Part shown: positions 35,770 through 44,327 of the stretch, piece by piece | Layout of the letters: every line of letters starts with the position of its first letter | How positions within the stretch are numbered: the first letter of the stretch is position 1 | Source: Bacillus pumilus | GTDB lineage: Bacteria > Bacillota > Bacilli > Bacillales > Bacillaceae | Reading direction: 5' to 3' | DNA length: 64,000 nucleotides | Assembly: GCF_038738535.1 (NCBI RefSeq) | Contig: NZ_CP046128.1 | Location: 930,001 to 994,000 of the forward strand | Translations under genes and position numbers: made by a program | Notes under the pieces: model-generated | The model's input: the letters and a program-made list of their open reading frames with translations, nothing else | The model's database searches: none | What the model was told of the DNA's origin: nothing

Positions 35770-36636
35770 GTGTCAAAAAAACTACTTGCACTCAATATAG
35801 ATGGAACGTTACTTCGTTCCAATGGAAAAATCCATTCCGCTACAAAAGAAGCTGTGGAATACGTGAAGAAAAAAGGGGTTTACGTGACGCTTGTCACCAA
35901 CCGGCATTTTCGTTCCGCACAAAAAATAGCCAAGGCGTTGAAGATTCCAACGTCAACCCTTGTGACGCATAGTGGTGCATTTATCGCGAATAAACTCGAT
36001 GAGCCGCTTCATGTGAAGAAACTAACGGAAGAAAAAACATTTAATCTTGTGCAAATTCTTGAAAGCTTTGATTGTAATGTTCGCTTACTGCATGAAAAAT
36101 TCTCAATTGGCAACCGGAAAAAAACGCAGTCACAGCTGATGGGAAAGACTTTGATTCATCCGTCTGATCCAATTTTCTATCCTGTGCAATTTGTTGAATC
36201 GCTAAGTGATATGCTGATGGATGAACCGGTCAGTACACCAGTGATTGAAGTATATTCGGCCGCAGAGCTTCAGCCTGAAATTCACCGAACCATTCAACAA
36301 GCTTTTCCATCTGTCGATCTTATTCAGATCAGTGATGAGAAAATGAATATCGTATGCAAAGGCGTATCGAAAGAAGCGGGGCTTTCTCTTTTGACTTCAG
36401 CATTAGGTTTGACTTTAGAAGATACGGTGGTCATTGGGCAGGGGACAGATGACATCCCAATGCTCGAATTGGCTGGCTTAGGCGTTGCGATGGGAAATGC
36501 CCCTCATTCTGTTAAGCGTAAAGCCGATTGGGTGACACGTTCGCACGATGAACAGGGAGTCGCTTATATGATCAAAGAATACTTTAGAATGCAGCAAAGA
36601 GAAGGATTTTTACATCAATTCGATATTAAACGATAA
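35770..36636 (+). CDS. yhaX: HAD-superfamily protein YhaX with altered catalytic residues
   Basis: Cof-type HAD fold of 288 residues. Motif I reads LNIDGTLL, so the usual nucleophilic Asp of DXDGT is Asn. Motif II LVTNR is normal. Motif IV reads VIGQGTDDIPML, where the standard first Asp of GDXXND is Gln. Two catalytic carboxylates are therefore missing, suggesting a non-hydrolytic role. In B. subtilis yhaX is a SigE sporulation gene. GTG 35770 follows AAGGGGG. Confidence 0.88.
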   Translation: MSKKLLALNIDGTLLRSNGKIHSATKEAVEYVKKKGVYVTLVTNRHFRSAQKIAKALKIPTSTLVTHSGAFIANKLDEPLHVKKLTEEKTFNLVQILESFDCNVRLLHEKFSIGNRKKTQSQLMGKTLIHPSDPIFYPVQFVESLSDMLMDEPVSTPVIEVYSAAELQPEIHRTIQQAFPSVDLIQISDEKMNIVCKGVSKEAGLSLLTSALGLTLEDTVVIGQGTDDIPMLELAGLGVAMGNAPHSVKRKADWVTRSHDEQGVAYMIKEYFRMQQREGFLHQFDIKR

Positions 36637-36750
36637 TATAGACGAAGGCCCTGTCAATCAAGAAATGGCAGGGCCTTCAACTGTTCCAGTCATTGCTTTT
36701 CCTACATAGATTTTGTAAAATGAAACAAGTTTGAAGATAAAGGTGATACG

Positions 36751-38250
36751 ATGCGAATTTTAATTAAAGGGCTGTCAGATGAACGATTTCATCGCCCGCT
36801 TGTTAATATAGCCAATTTATTTGAAGAAGATAGTGAAGTGCTGTTTGATACAGGAGAATTAGAAGATGGCTTAACCATGGTGTTTAGCTGGAAAGAAGAA
36901 AATGGAACGGTGGAAGCATCTGGTCACATCGCTGGATCAGACATCACTAGTCGTTTTTCGCGAGACGTCCCAGAGGGCTTGAACGATAAGGAGCGCTGGA
37001 AGCAAATCAAAAACACAGTGCTGTCTGTTTATTTACATCTGCTTCAGGAGTACACAGGAATGACGCAAAAGTGGGGTATTCTCACAGGGATACGTCCTAC
37101 AAAATTACTCCATAAGATGCTGAGAGAAGGCATGACAAAGGAAGACGCGCATGCCGCATTAAAGCGTGATTATTTGATTCATGATGAAAAAATCGATTTG
37201 ATGCAGGAGATTGTCGACCGTCAGCTTCAAGCGATTCCTGACCTGTATGACCTTCAGCAGGAAGTAAGTATTTATATTGGTATTCCTTTCTGCCCAACCA
37301 AATGCGCTTATTGCACGTTTCCTGCTTATGCGATTAAAGGACAAGCTGGAAGAGTGGGAACGTTTTTGTTTGGTCTGCATTATGAGATGCAAAAAATCGG
37401 TACTTGGCTAAAAGAACATGGTATCAAAGTGACGACTGTTTATTTTGGCGGAGGTACGCCGACGAGTATCACTGCGGAAGAAATGGATTTGCTGTATGAA
37501 GAAATGTATCGCTCGTTCCCTGATGTGAAACATATACGGGAAGTGACTGTCGAAGCAGGACGTCCTGATACGATTTCACCTGATAAGCTAGAGGTGCTAA
37601 ACCGATATCATATTGACCGGATTAGCATCAATCCACAATCGTATGAGAATGAAACACTGAAAGCCATTGGCCGGCACCATAGTGTAGAAGAAACGATTGA
37701 AAAGTATCACTTATCAAGACAGTATGGCATGAATAACATTAATATGGACTTAATTATTGGTTTGCCGGGAGAAGGGCTAAAGGAATTCCAGCATTCCTTG
37801 CAGCAGACTGAAGAACTTAAGCCTGAATCGTTAACTGTGCATACGCTCTCCTTTAAAAGAGCTTCTGAGATGACGCGCAATAAGGACAAATATCAAGTAG
37901 CAGACCGGGAAGAAATCACACGTATGATGGATGAAGCGGTCGCTTGGACGAAAGCACATGACTATCATCCCTATTATTTATATAGACAAAAAAACATCTT
38001 AGGGAACCTTGAAAATGTCGGGTATTCACTGGATGGACAGGAAAGTTTGTATAATATCATTATTATGGAAGAAGTGCAGACAATCATTGGGATTGGATGC
38101 GGTGCTGCTAGTAAATTCATTGATCCGCGTTCAGGAAAAATTACGCAGTATGCCAATCCAAAAGATCCAAAATCGTATAATGACCGCTATGAACACTATA
38201 CCGAAGAGAAAATTGAATTTCTTGAGTCATTATTTGTTCCTCACGTTTAA
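36751..38250 (+). CDS. hemZ: HemN-like radical SAM enzyme HemZ
   Basis: Oxygen-independent coproporphyrinogen III oxidase-like enzyme, 499 residues. An N-terminal extension (1-165) precedes the radical SAM core with PFCPTKCAYCTFPAY (CX3CX2C iron-sulphur ligands, about 181-188) and YFGGGTPTSITAEEM. The C-terminal HemN domain contains GIGCGAASKF. In B. subtilis hemZ is induced under anaerobiosis. A terminator follows. A weak stem (GAAGGCCCTG/CAGGGCCTTC, 36644-36678) lies upstream. Confidence 0.9.
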   Translation: MRILIKGLSDERFHRPLVNIANLFEEDSEVLFDTGELEDGLTMVFSWKEENGTVEASGHIAGSDITSRFSRDVPEGLNDKERWKQIKNTVLSVYLHLLQEYTGMTQKWGILTGIRPTKLLHKMLREGMTKEDAHAALKRDYLIHDEKIDLMQEIVDRQLQAIPDLYDLQQEVSIYIGIPFCPTKCAYCTFPAYAIKGQAGRVGTFLFGLHYEMQKIGTWLKEHGIKVTTVYFGGGTPTSITAEEMDLLYEEMYRSFPDVKHIREVTVEAGRPDTISPDKLEVLNRYHIDRISINPQSYENETLKAIGRHHSVEETIEKYHLSRQYGMNNINMDLIIGLPGEGLKEFQHSLQQTEELKPESLTVHTLSFKRASEMTRNKDKYQVADREEITRMMDEAVAWTKAHDYHPYYLYRQKNILGNLENVGYSLDGQESLYNIIIMEEVQTIIGIGCGAASKFIDPRSGKITQYANPKDPKSYNDRYEHYTEEKIEFLESLFVPHV

Positions 38251-38277
38251 ACACTGCGGTGACGCAGTGTTTTTTTC
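38250..38277 (+). terminator. Terminator of hemZ
   Basis: AACACTGCG-GTGA-CGCAGTGTT followed by TTTTT. Confidence 0.92.
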
Positions 38278-38325
38278 ATTTGTAAAAGGGTATATAAGTG
38301 ATAAAAAGTTAAAGCAGGTGTACAT

Positions 38326-39600
38326 ATGATTGATGTGATCGGAATTGGGATTGGGCCCGCCAATTTAGGTTTGGCGGCTTTGTTAGAGGAGTATGAAGAT
38401 GTTTCATGCTGTTTTTTTGAACAGGAGTCCGAGTTTGCCTGGCATCCTGGTATGCTGATCAAAGGAACGGATTTACAAGTCTCCTTTTTAGCTGATCTTG
38501 TGACGATGGCGAATCCAAGGAGCAGGTATACATTTTTAAATTATTTACATGAATCAAATAGACTTCACCGGTTCTATACATTTGAACAGTTTGACATTCC
38601 GCGAAGAGAATTCAATGAGTATTTATCATGGGTCGCAGGTGAATTAGATAGCTGTCAATTTGGGATGAAGGTAGAGGAAGTGACGGACTGCCAAGGTGGT
38701 TATCTTGTGAAAGTCCGGCGATTGAAGGATGGATCGCTTTCTGAGTATCGTGCAAAGCATGTCGTGCTTGGAACAGGGAGCAAACCGATGATTCCTGTCG
38801 ATGTGCCTGATGCTGCACTGCCATATGTGACACATAGCAGCCGTTATTTAGACCAGCAGGAAGAACTTCATGAAGCTGAGTCGGTGACGGTGATTGGTTC
38901 TGGGCAGAGTGCAGCCGAAATCTTCTTAGACCTGCTTCAGCATCAAAAGAAAGGACAGCAGCTTTCGTGGTTTACGCGATCTAGTGAATTTAGAGAGCTG
39001 GAGACGGCAGAGCTTGGCCAGGAGCTATTTACACCGAAGTACGTCGAATATTTCCATTCGCTTCCTTATGAAGAACGAATGAACACATTGCCTAGGCTGA
39101 CTGGATTAAGAAATGGTATAGATGCATCGACGCTCTCGCGTATTTATCAGGAATTGTATCATCGGTCTGTTACAGGTGAAGAGCCATCTGTGGTGATTCA
39201 GCCAATGACCGAGCTTGAAGCGATTCAGGTGGAGGAGAATCAGTCCCTGAAGCTGCACCTAAAGCAGTGGCAGCTAAAGAAAGAAAAGAGCATAACAGCT
39301 GATCGTGCCGTATTGGCTACAGGGTACACTCCGAATATCCCGGCGTGGTTTAGTGCGTATGAACCTTTGATTGAATGGGAAAGTGAAGAGCATTTTAAAG
39401 TGACAGAAGACTTCAGGCTTGTGTTCAAAGACAAGCGCCCTCATCATTTCTTTACATTCACGCATCTTGATCACTCTCATGGAACAGCGGCGACCAATTT
39501 AAAACTATCCATCTACCGCAACCAGAAAGTGATTCAAACGATTCGCGGGATGAAAGAAGCGTCAGTCAAGCAAGAAACAGCATTTCAGCAATTTGAATAA
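38326..39600 (+). CDS. SidA/IucD/PvdA-family N-hydroxylating monooxygenase
   Basis: FAD/NADPH enzyme of 424 residues that N-hydroxylates lysine or ornithine (or a diamine) for hydroxamate siderophores. Motifs: GIGIGPANLGLAALLEE (FAD), LADLVTMANPRSRYTFLNYL (substrate/FAD), VTVIGSGQSAAEIFLDLL (NADPH) and VLATGYTPNIP. It is bounded by terminators, with no synthetase, acyltransferase or transporter beside it. The substrate cannot be told from sequence alone. Not at this position in B. subtilis 168 as I recall it. Confidence 0.85.
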   Translation: MIDVIGIGIGPANLGLAALLEEYEDVSCCFFEQESEFAWHPGMLIKGTDLQVSFLADLVTMANPRSRYTFLNYLHESNRLHRFYTFEQFDIPRREFNEYLSWVAGELDSCQFGMKVEEVTDCQGGYLVKVRRLKDGSLSEYRAKHVVLGTGSKPMIPVDVPDAALPYVTHSSRYLDQQEELHEAESVTVIGSGQSAAEIFLDLLQHQKKGQQLSWFTRSSEFRELETAELGQELFTPKYVEYFHSLPYEERMNTLPRLTGLRNGIDASTLSRIYQELYHRSVTGEEPSVVIQPMTELEAIQVEENQSLKLHLKQWQLKKEKSITADRAVLATGYTPNIPAWFSAYEPLIEWESEEHFKVTEDFRLVFKDKRPHHFFTFTHLDHSHGTAATNLKLSIYRNQKVIQTIRGMKEASVKQETAFQQFE

Positions 39601-39604
39601 GATG

Positions 39605-39633
39605 AAAAAGGGCCCAAGCATAGGGCCCTTTTT
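39605..39633. terminator. Bidirectional terminator between monooxygenase and khtU
   Basis: AAAAAGGGCCC-N7-GGGCCCTTTTT between convergent genes. Confidence 0.92.
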
Positions 39634-39635
39634 CA

Positions 39636-40859
39636 TTAGATCGTTGTTTCCTTTTTCACTTTTGGTTTTTCTGTTTTCCATTTGAAGATTTTGTTTAGGA
39701 TTTGATAAATTCGCTTAGATTCCTTCGTCACAAGCGGTCCTAAAATCGCAAGGATTAAGACGTACAATGCAGCAAATGGCTTCAAGGTAGCGGCAAGTCC
39801 GCCCGCAATACCGAGCTCGGCTACAATGATTGAAAACTCTCCTCGTGATACGATGGTTAATCCAATATTAGAAGAGGCTTTATGAGAAAATCCAGCTCTT
39901 CTTCCAGCGAACATTCCAGCAGTGAAGTTCCCAATGAAGGTGAGAATCACAGCGCCGATCGCAAGCCAGAAGGCATCACCTAATGTAAATGGATCAATGC
40001 TGAGACCGAAGCTGAAGAAGAACATGGCCCCGAAGAAATCTCTAAATGGAACCACAAGATGTTCGATGCGGTCAGAGTGCTCTGTTTCTGAGAAAACAAG
40101 ACCAAGTAAGAGTGCCCCAATGGCCTCTGCTACATGGATTGTCTCTGAGAAACCAGCGACAAAGAATAAAGCCGCAAAAATCACAATGATGAACACTTCG
40201 TTCGAACGGATATCGAACAACTTGTTTAATAGTTTTGGCAGCTTACGTGCGATGATAAAGAAAAGCATCATATAACCAAAAGCAATGAAAATGGATAATA
40301 AGGCACCGCTAACCGTTGTGGCATCTCCAAGGACAAGACCAGATACGACGGATAAATAAACAGCGAGGAAAATATCCTCAAACATAATGATCCCAAGAAT
40401 TAACTCAGTTTCAGGGTTCGCAGTCCGTTTCAAATCAACAAGGACTTTGGCCACAATGGCACTGGATGAAATCGTGATAACCCCTGCCATAATGAGAACC
40501 TCAAGGAACCCAAACCCTGTGATAAAACCGTAAAGCAGTCCTAAGCTGAAGTTAATCAAAATATAAATAGATCCGCCGACAGCAATGGATTTGCCCGATT
40601 TAATAAGCTTTCCGACAGAGAACTCAAGTCCAAGATAGAAAAGAAGGAACAAGACGCCCATTCTGCCAAAAAACGAAATAATTTCGGTGCTTTCGATAAA
40701 TTTTAGATCAATGATCCCGATGGTTGGAGCATGCGGCCCAACGATCATACCGAGGACAATGAGAAAAGGGATGATAGAGAATTTTATTTTATTGGCGATT
40801 AAGCTGGCGATGGCGATGAGAATCAGCGCCGTCCCAACTTCAAAGACTAAATGATCCAT
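39636..40859 (-). CDS. khtU: K+/H+ antiporter membrane subunit KhtU
   Basis: CPA2 (KefB-type) antiporter of 407 residues with about twelve transmembrane helices; expels K+ in exchange for H+. Typical segments are FFGRMGVLFLLFYLGLEFSV, GVITISSSAIVAKVLVDLKR, LILGIIMFEDIFLAVYLSV (conserved Asp) and IVSRGEFSIIVAELGIAGG. Starts three bases after khtT stops, so the two are co-translated. Confidence 0.93.
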   Translation of the reverse strand: MDHLVFEVGTALILIAIASLIANKIKFSIIPFLIVLGMIVGPHAPTIGIIDLKFIESTEIISFFGRMGVLFLLFYLGLEFSVGKLIKSGKSIAVGGSIYILINFSLGLLYGFITGFGFLEVLIMAGVITISSSAIVAKVLVDLKRTANPETELILGIIMFEDIFLAVYLSVVSGLVLGDATTVSGALLSIFIAFGYMMLFFIIARKLPKLLNKLFDIRSNEVFIIVIFAALFFVAGFSETIHVAEAIGALLLGLVFSETEHSDRIEHLVVPFRDFFGAMFFFSFGLSIDPFTLGDAFWLAIGAVILTFIGNFTAGMFAGRRAGFSHKASSNIGLTIVSRGEFSIIVAELGIAGGLAATLKPFAALYVLILAILGPLVTKESKRIYQILNKIFKWKTEKPKVKKETTI

Positions 40860-40862
40860 TCA

Positions 40863-41360
40863 TCACTCTCCCCCTCTAGAAAGAAAATCACGAATCAATC
40901 GCTTTAAGTGTTTTCTTTCGCCTGAAATGACCATCGTATCATTTGCTTCAATAATCGAATCGGCACCAGGGTTCAGTAATTTTTCATTTGTATGTTTAAT
41001 GATCGCAATGACGGTGACTTCATAGTTTTGCCGCACATCTAAATCACCGAGTGTATGTCCAACCGCTTTTGCGCCTTTTTCCACCTTAAACCATTCAATC
41101 ATTAAGTCATTGAAGGCCATTTCAATGGTTTCAAGTGCCTGCGGTTTATACACCATGCCGCCGATAATCGCAGCGATTTGCCTTGATTCAGCATCATCGA
41201 GAGAAATGGTGGACAGCACTTCATCTGGATCATCATCGTCAAAACGATAAATCTCCCGTCTGCCATCATCATGAATCACTATCGTCATTTTTTCTCTATT
41301 TCTCGTTTCAATTTCAAATTTCTTTCCGATCCCAGGAAGATCATTTTCTTTAATATTCAT
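40863..41360 (-). CDS. khtT: K+/H+ antiporter regulatory subunit KhtT (RCK_C)
   Basis: Peripheral regulatory subunit of 165 residues. The N-terminal half is KhtT-specific (TIVIHDDGRREIYRFDDDDP) and the C-terminal half is an RCK_C/TrkA_C domain (GDLDVRQNYEVTVIAIIKHT, ANDTMVISGERKHLKRLIRD), which in B. subtilis binds c-di-AMP. ATG 41360 follows GGAGGGATAAA; the upstream extension of the frame is not needed. Operon partner of khtU. Confidence 0.92.
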   Translation of the reverse strand: MNIKENDLPGIGKKFEIETRNREKMTIVIHDDGRREIYRFDDDDPDEVLSTISLDDAESRQIAAIIGGMVYKPQALETIEMAFNDLMIEWFKVEKGAKAVGHTLGDLDVRQNYEVTVIAIIKHTNEKLLNPGADSIIEANDTMVISGERKHLKRLIRDFLSRGGE

Positions 41361-41423
41361 TTTATCCCTCCGAATATGATAGGTTGTGTTTTTCATATAG
41401 TAATACGGATGAAATAAAATGAA

Positions 41424-41750
41424 TCAGTAGAGGTAATTTGATTGACACATAATGGGGATCGCACACTTCATTTCCAAAAAACATAGATCAATGGATAACG
41501 CAGCTGATGGAGCAGGCTTGAGAAGAAAAATCTTTGAATCAGCCAGTGATAATCTGTTCTTTAACAGAATAGAGGAGGCATGTTTTTTTGAAAATGGAGG
41601 TGTCTTCACAGCTTGAATTTCTTCATCGTAGATGGATGGAGAAATAAGACTAGGTGCACTCGCTTCTGCCTGTGGAGCAAAAACGACATTTGAAAAAGGA
41701 GAAAACATGACGATGAAACTAACCAATATGAATATGGAACACCTTATCAA
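41424..41750 (-). CDS. khtS: Putative secreted protein at the khtS position
   Basis: A 108-residue frame starting at TTG 41750, four bases after GGGGGAGG. Residues 1-32 look like a signal peptide (CSIFILVSFIVMFSP core, ending AEASA). The rest is low in motifs, with Cys near the C-terminus. B. subtilis has the 112-residue khtS (yhaS) upstream of khtTU, so position and size agree; I cannot confirm sequence homology. The ATG nearer the SD is out of frame and soon stops. Confidence 0.5.
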   Translation of the reverse strand: MIRCSIFILVSFIVMFSPFSNVVFAPQAEASAPSLISPSIYDEEIQAVKTPPFSKKHASSILLKNRLSLADSKIFLLKPAPSAALSIDLCFLEMKCAIPIMCQSNYLY

Positions 41751-41933
41751 TCATCCTCCCCCTTTCAAAATCATTTTCTTTCTTCATTTACTATATAAAA
41801 ATATATTTCTTGTTTCAACAATTATGCTTGTTTTGGTATCAATTGATCTTGAAATTTTTTATGAAGAGGAAAAGGGATTATTCGGGTTGAAATGGAATTA
41901 AGTCATGAGTTTAAAAGAAAAGGGGGATGGATG

Positions 41934-42704
41934 ATGACATATATCAATTGTCAGTTAGACGGGGATATTTTTGAAATCGTTTTCAACAGGCCTGATGCTT
42001 ATAATTCATTTCATGTGGACATGTTTGCTGAATTCAAAGAGGCGTGTGATGCAGCGGAAGAAAGCAGTGCAAAAGTCGTTGTGATCAAGGGAGCGGGGAA
42101 AGGGTTTTCAGCAGGCGGAGATATTGGCATGATGCTTAAGCAGGAAAGTGAAGAAGATTTCCATCGTGTGATGGATTTGATCGAGGGAATTACACTTTCT
42201 CTAGCCGGTATGAAAAAAGTGACGATTGCCCTTGTCCACGGGTCAGCGGCAGGCCTTGCTTTTAGCTTTGTTTTAAGCTGTGACTACTTGTTTATGCATC
42301 AGGATGCACAGCTCGCCATGAATTTTAATGGAGTAGGGTTAATTCCAGATGGCGGAGGGCATTTTTTTCTCACAAAAAGAGTCAGTGAACAAACCGCGAA
42401 ACAATTGATTTGGAGCGGACAAAAGCTGCCGGCTGAAGAAGCGTTAAAACTGCGCCTTGCAGACGGGGTGTTTCAGGATGAAGTCGATGCGTATCAAAAA
42501 GTATGTGTGAAGCCGTTTATGAACATGCCGCTTCAAGCATTTATTGAAACAAAGCTGATCTATTTTCAGCAGTCAGAACCTGAGCTGCTAGCCGTTCTTC
42601 AAAAGGAGAGGGCAGCACAGGCAAGACTGAGGCAAAGTCATGATCATAAGGAAGGCATTCAGGCCTTTTTAGAAAAAAGACGACCTGTGTTTCAGAACGT
42701 ATAA
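41934..42704 (+). CDS. yhaR: Enoyl-CoA hydratase/isomerase-family protein YhaR
   Basis: Crotonase-fold enzyme of 256 residues. The CoA-binding segment FSAGGDIGMMLKQ and the oxyanion-hole block SAAGLAFSFVLSCDYLFMHQ are visible, then NFNGVGLIPDGGGHFFLTKR, as in PaaG/CaiD types. The catalytic Glu expected near the GLIPDGGG turn is replaced by Asp, so activity is uncertain. ATG 41934 (or 41931) follows AGGGGG; the longer open frame from 41892 lacks support. Confidence 0.85.
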   Translation: MTYINCQLDGDIFEIVFNRPDAYNSFHVDMFAEFKEACDAAEESSAKVVVIKGAGKGFSAGGDIGMMLKQESEEDFHRVMDLIEGITLSLAGMKKVTIALVHGSAAGLAFSFVLSCDYLFMHQDAQLAMNFNGVGLIPDGGGHFFLTKRVSEQTAKQLIWSGQKLPAEEALKLRLADGVFQDEVDAYQKVCVKPFMNMPLQAFIETKLIYFQQSEPELLAVLQKERAAQARLRQSHDHKEGIQAFLEKRRPVFQNV

Positions 42705-42715
42705 ACGAATGTGAG

Positions 42716-42737
42716 GCCGGCGAATGCCGGTTTTTTT
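42716..42737 (+). terminator. Terminator of yhaR
   Basis: CCGGC-GAAT-GCCGG followed by TTTTTTT. Confidence 0.85.
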
Positions 42738-42924
42738 AACGTTCAAATAAAAGAAGCTTGCCTGCATCATCAACGAGCCGGTGGGAATGCTTCGTGTATT
42801 GCTGTTCGATTAAGCGATGGCGCCCTAATTCCTTTGCCTTTTCATCACTATCCGTTGTGATTTTTTCATTTAATAAGGTCTCACCCGACCGGTCAAATAC
42901 AGTTAAAAAGTATGTCTTCTCCAT
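42736..42924 (-). CDS. yhzD: YhzD-like small protein
   Basis: A 62-residue protein beginning MEKTYFLTVFDRSGETLLNE and ending GKLLLFER, matching the YhzD-like family layout (YYLTVFD...GKLVLF). Soluble, charged, probably a small beta-alpha fold. Located between yhaR and yhaO, as in B. subtilis. Function unknown. Confidence 0.8.
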   Translation of the reverse strand: MEKTYFLTVFDRSGETLLNEKITTDSDEKAKELGRHRLIEQQYTKHSHRLVDDAGKLLLFER

Positions 42925-43096
42925 TCCTCATCTCCCTTTCCTCTGCTTTTCTATGTAATTAAACAATGAATAAGGCAAAACCTCTTTTTTAGCTCTTAAA
43001 ACTGTGTTTTTTAGAATGAGAGCGATAGAACGTGCATTCGTAAAAATGGCATGATAAAATATGGACAATGACAGTATCGGACAAGGAGATAGACGT

Positions 43097-44311
43097 TTGA
43101 CTAAGCTCACCTTTATTCATGCCGCAGATTTACATTTAGACAGTCCATTTGCAGGAATGTCGAATATCCCTAGCTTACCATTTAAGCGGCTCAAAGAAAG
43201 TACATTTCAAAGTGCGAAGAATATGTTTGATCTCGCCATTGCTCGAGCAGTAGACTTTGTGCTGCTGAGCGGAGATTTATTTGACGAATCCAATCGCAGT
43301 CTGAAAGCACAGCTGTTTTTAAGAAATCAGTTTCTAAGACTGCAAACTCAAGGGATTGACGTCTTTATTATTTATGGTAATCATGATCATTTAGGCGGTG
43401 AATGGACACCGATTGAGTGGCCTGAGAATGTGCACGTTTTTTCAAGCAGTACACCAAGTGAGCAATCCTACTATAGAGGGGGGCAGCTTGTTGCAAGTAT
43501 TTATGGGTTTAGCTACAAAGAGCGGGCTGTCTATGAAAATATGACATCTCATTATGTCAAAACGACAGATGCTGCCTATCACATTGCGATGCTTCACGGT
43601 ACATTAGCCGGACAAGAAGGGCATGATGCGTATGCACCATTTCAGCTTGAGCAGCTTCTTTCACGGGATTTCGATTATTGGGCGCTTGGACATATACATA
43701 AGAGAGCCCTTCTGCATGAAGACCCGTTGATTATTTACCCTGGTAACATGCAGGGCAGACATATTAAAGAAACAGGAGAGAAAGGCTGTTACGTTATTCA
43801 ACTCTCCGAGGATTCTGAGACAGCGGAATTTATTAGCTGTGCGGATGTGATGTTTGAGACACTTGCAATAGACATGACAGAAACGGTTCATATGACGGAT
43901 CTTGTGACACTTGTGGATAGCAAAATCAGTGAGCTGAAAGAGGAGGGCGTCCCTCATTTTGTGAAAATTGAATTGACGGGTGATGCTCCTCCTTACTTTG
44001 AGCGTACTCAGCTTGAGGTACTTGAGGAGCTGTTGACCGTTCTTCATGAACAGGAAGAAGATGAAGAGGTATTCGTTTGGGTGATATCGATTGACTGCCG
44101 AACAAACGAGGATGTCGTCTATCCAGAAGATTCTTTTTTGAAGGAACTCACTGCTGAAATTTCACAGTTTGAGGCATATGAAGAGCTTCTATCACCGATC
44201 AAGCGTCACCCAACCTATAGAAAGTCAGGAAAAGCTCTCACAAAAGAGGATGAAGTGGATATAAAAGAAGAAGCACAAAGGCTGCTGACAGAACAGCTAA
44301 AGCAATTATGA
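43097..44311 (+). CDS. yhaO: SbcD-like metallophosphoesterase YhaO
   Basis: Mre11/SbcD-type nuclease subunit of 404 residues. Phosphoesterase motifs run in order: FIHAADLHLDSPF, LLSGDLFDESNRS, IIYGNHDHLGG, IAMLHGT and WALGHIHKRALL, so all metal ligands are present. TTG 43097 follows AAGGAG; the upstream extension is not supported. Partner of YhaN, 16 bases downstream; together a putative DNA-end-processing complex (SbcEF in B. subtilis). Confidence 0.9.
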   Translation: MTKLTFIHAADLHLDSPFAGMSNIPSLPFKRLKESTFQSAKNMFDLAIARAVDFVLLSGDLFDESNRSLKAQLFLRNQFLRLQTQGIDVFIIYGNHDHLGGEWTPIEWPENVHVFSSSTPSEQSYYRGGQLVASIYGFSYKERAVYENMTSHYVKTTDAAYHIAMLHGTLAGQEGHDAYAPFQLEQLLSRDFDYWALGHIHKRALLHEDPLIIYPGNMQGRHIKETGEKGCYVIQLSEDSETAEFISCADVMFETLAIDMTETVHMTDLVTLVDSKISELKEEGVPHFVKIELTGDAPPYFERTQLEVLEELLTVLHEQEEDEEVFVWVISIDCRTNEDVVYPEDSFLKELTAEISQFEAYEELLSPIKRHPTYRKSGKALTKEDEVDIKEEAQRLLTEQLKQL

Positions 44312-44327
44312 GAAAAGGAGAGGCACA

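Noticed and set aside
41632..41901. 89-codon plus-strand frame over the khtS region
   Set aside because: No SD, antisense to the better-supported secreted frame and without a recognisable domain.
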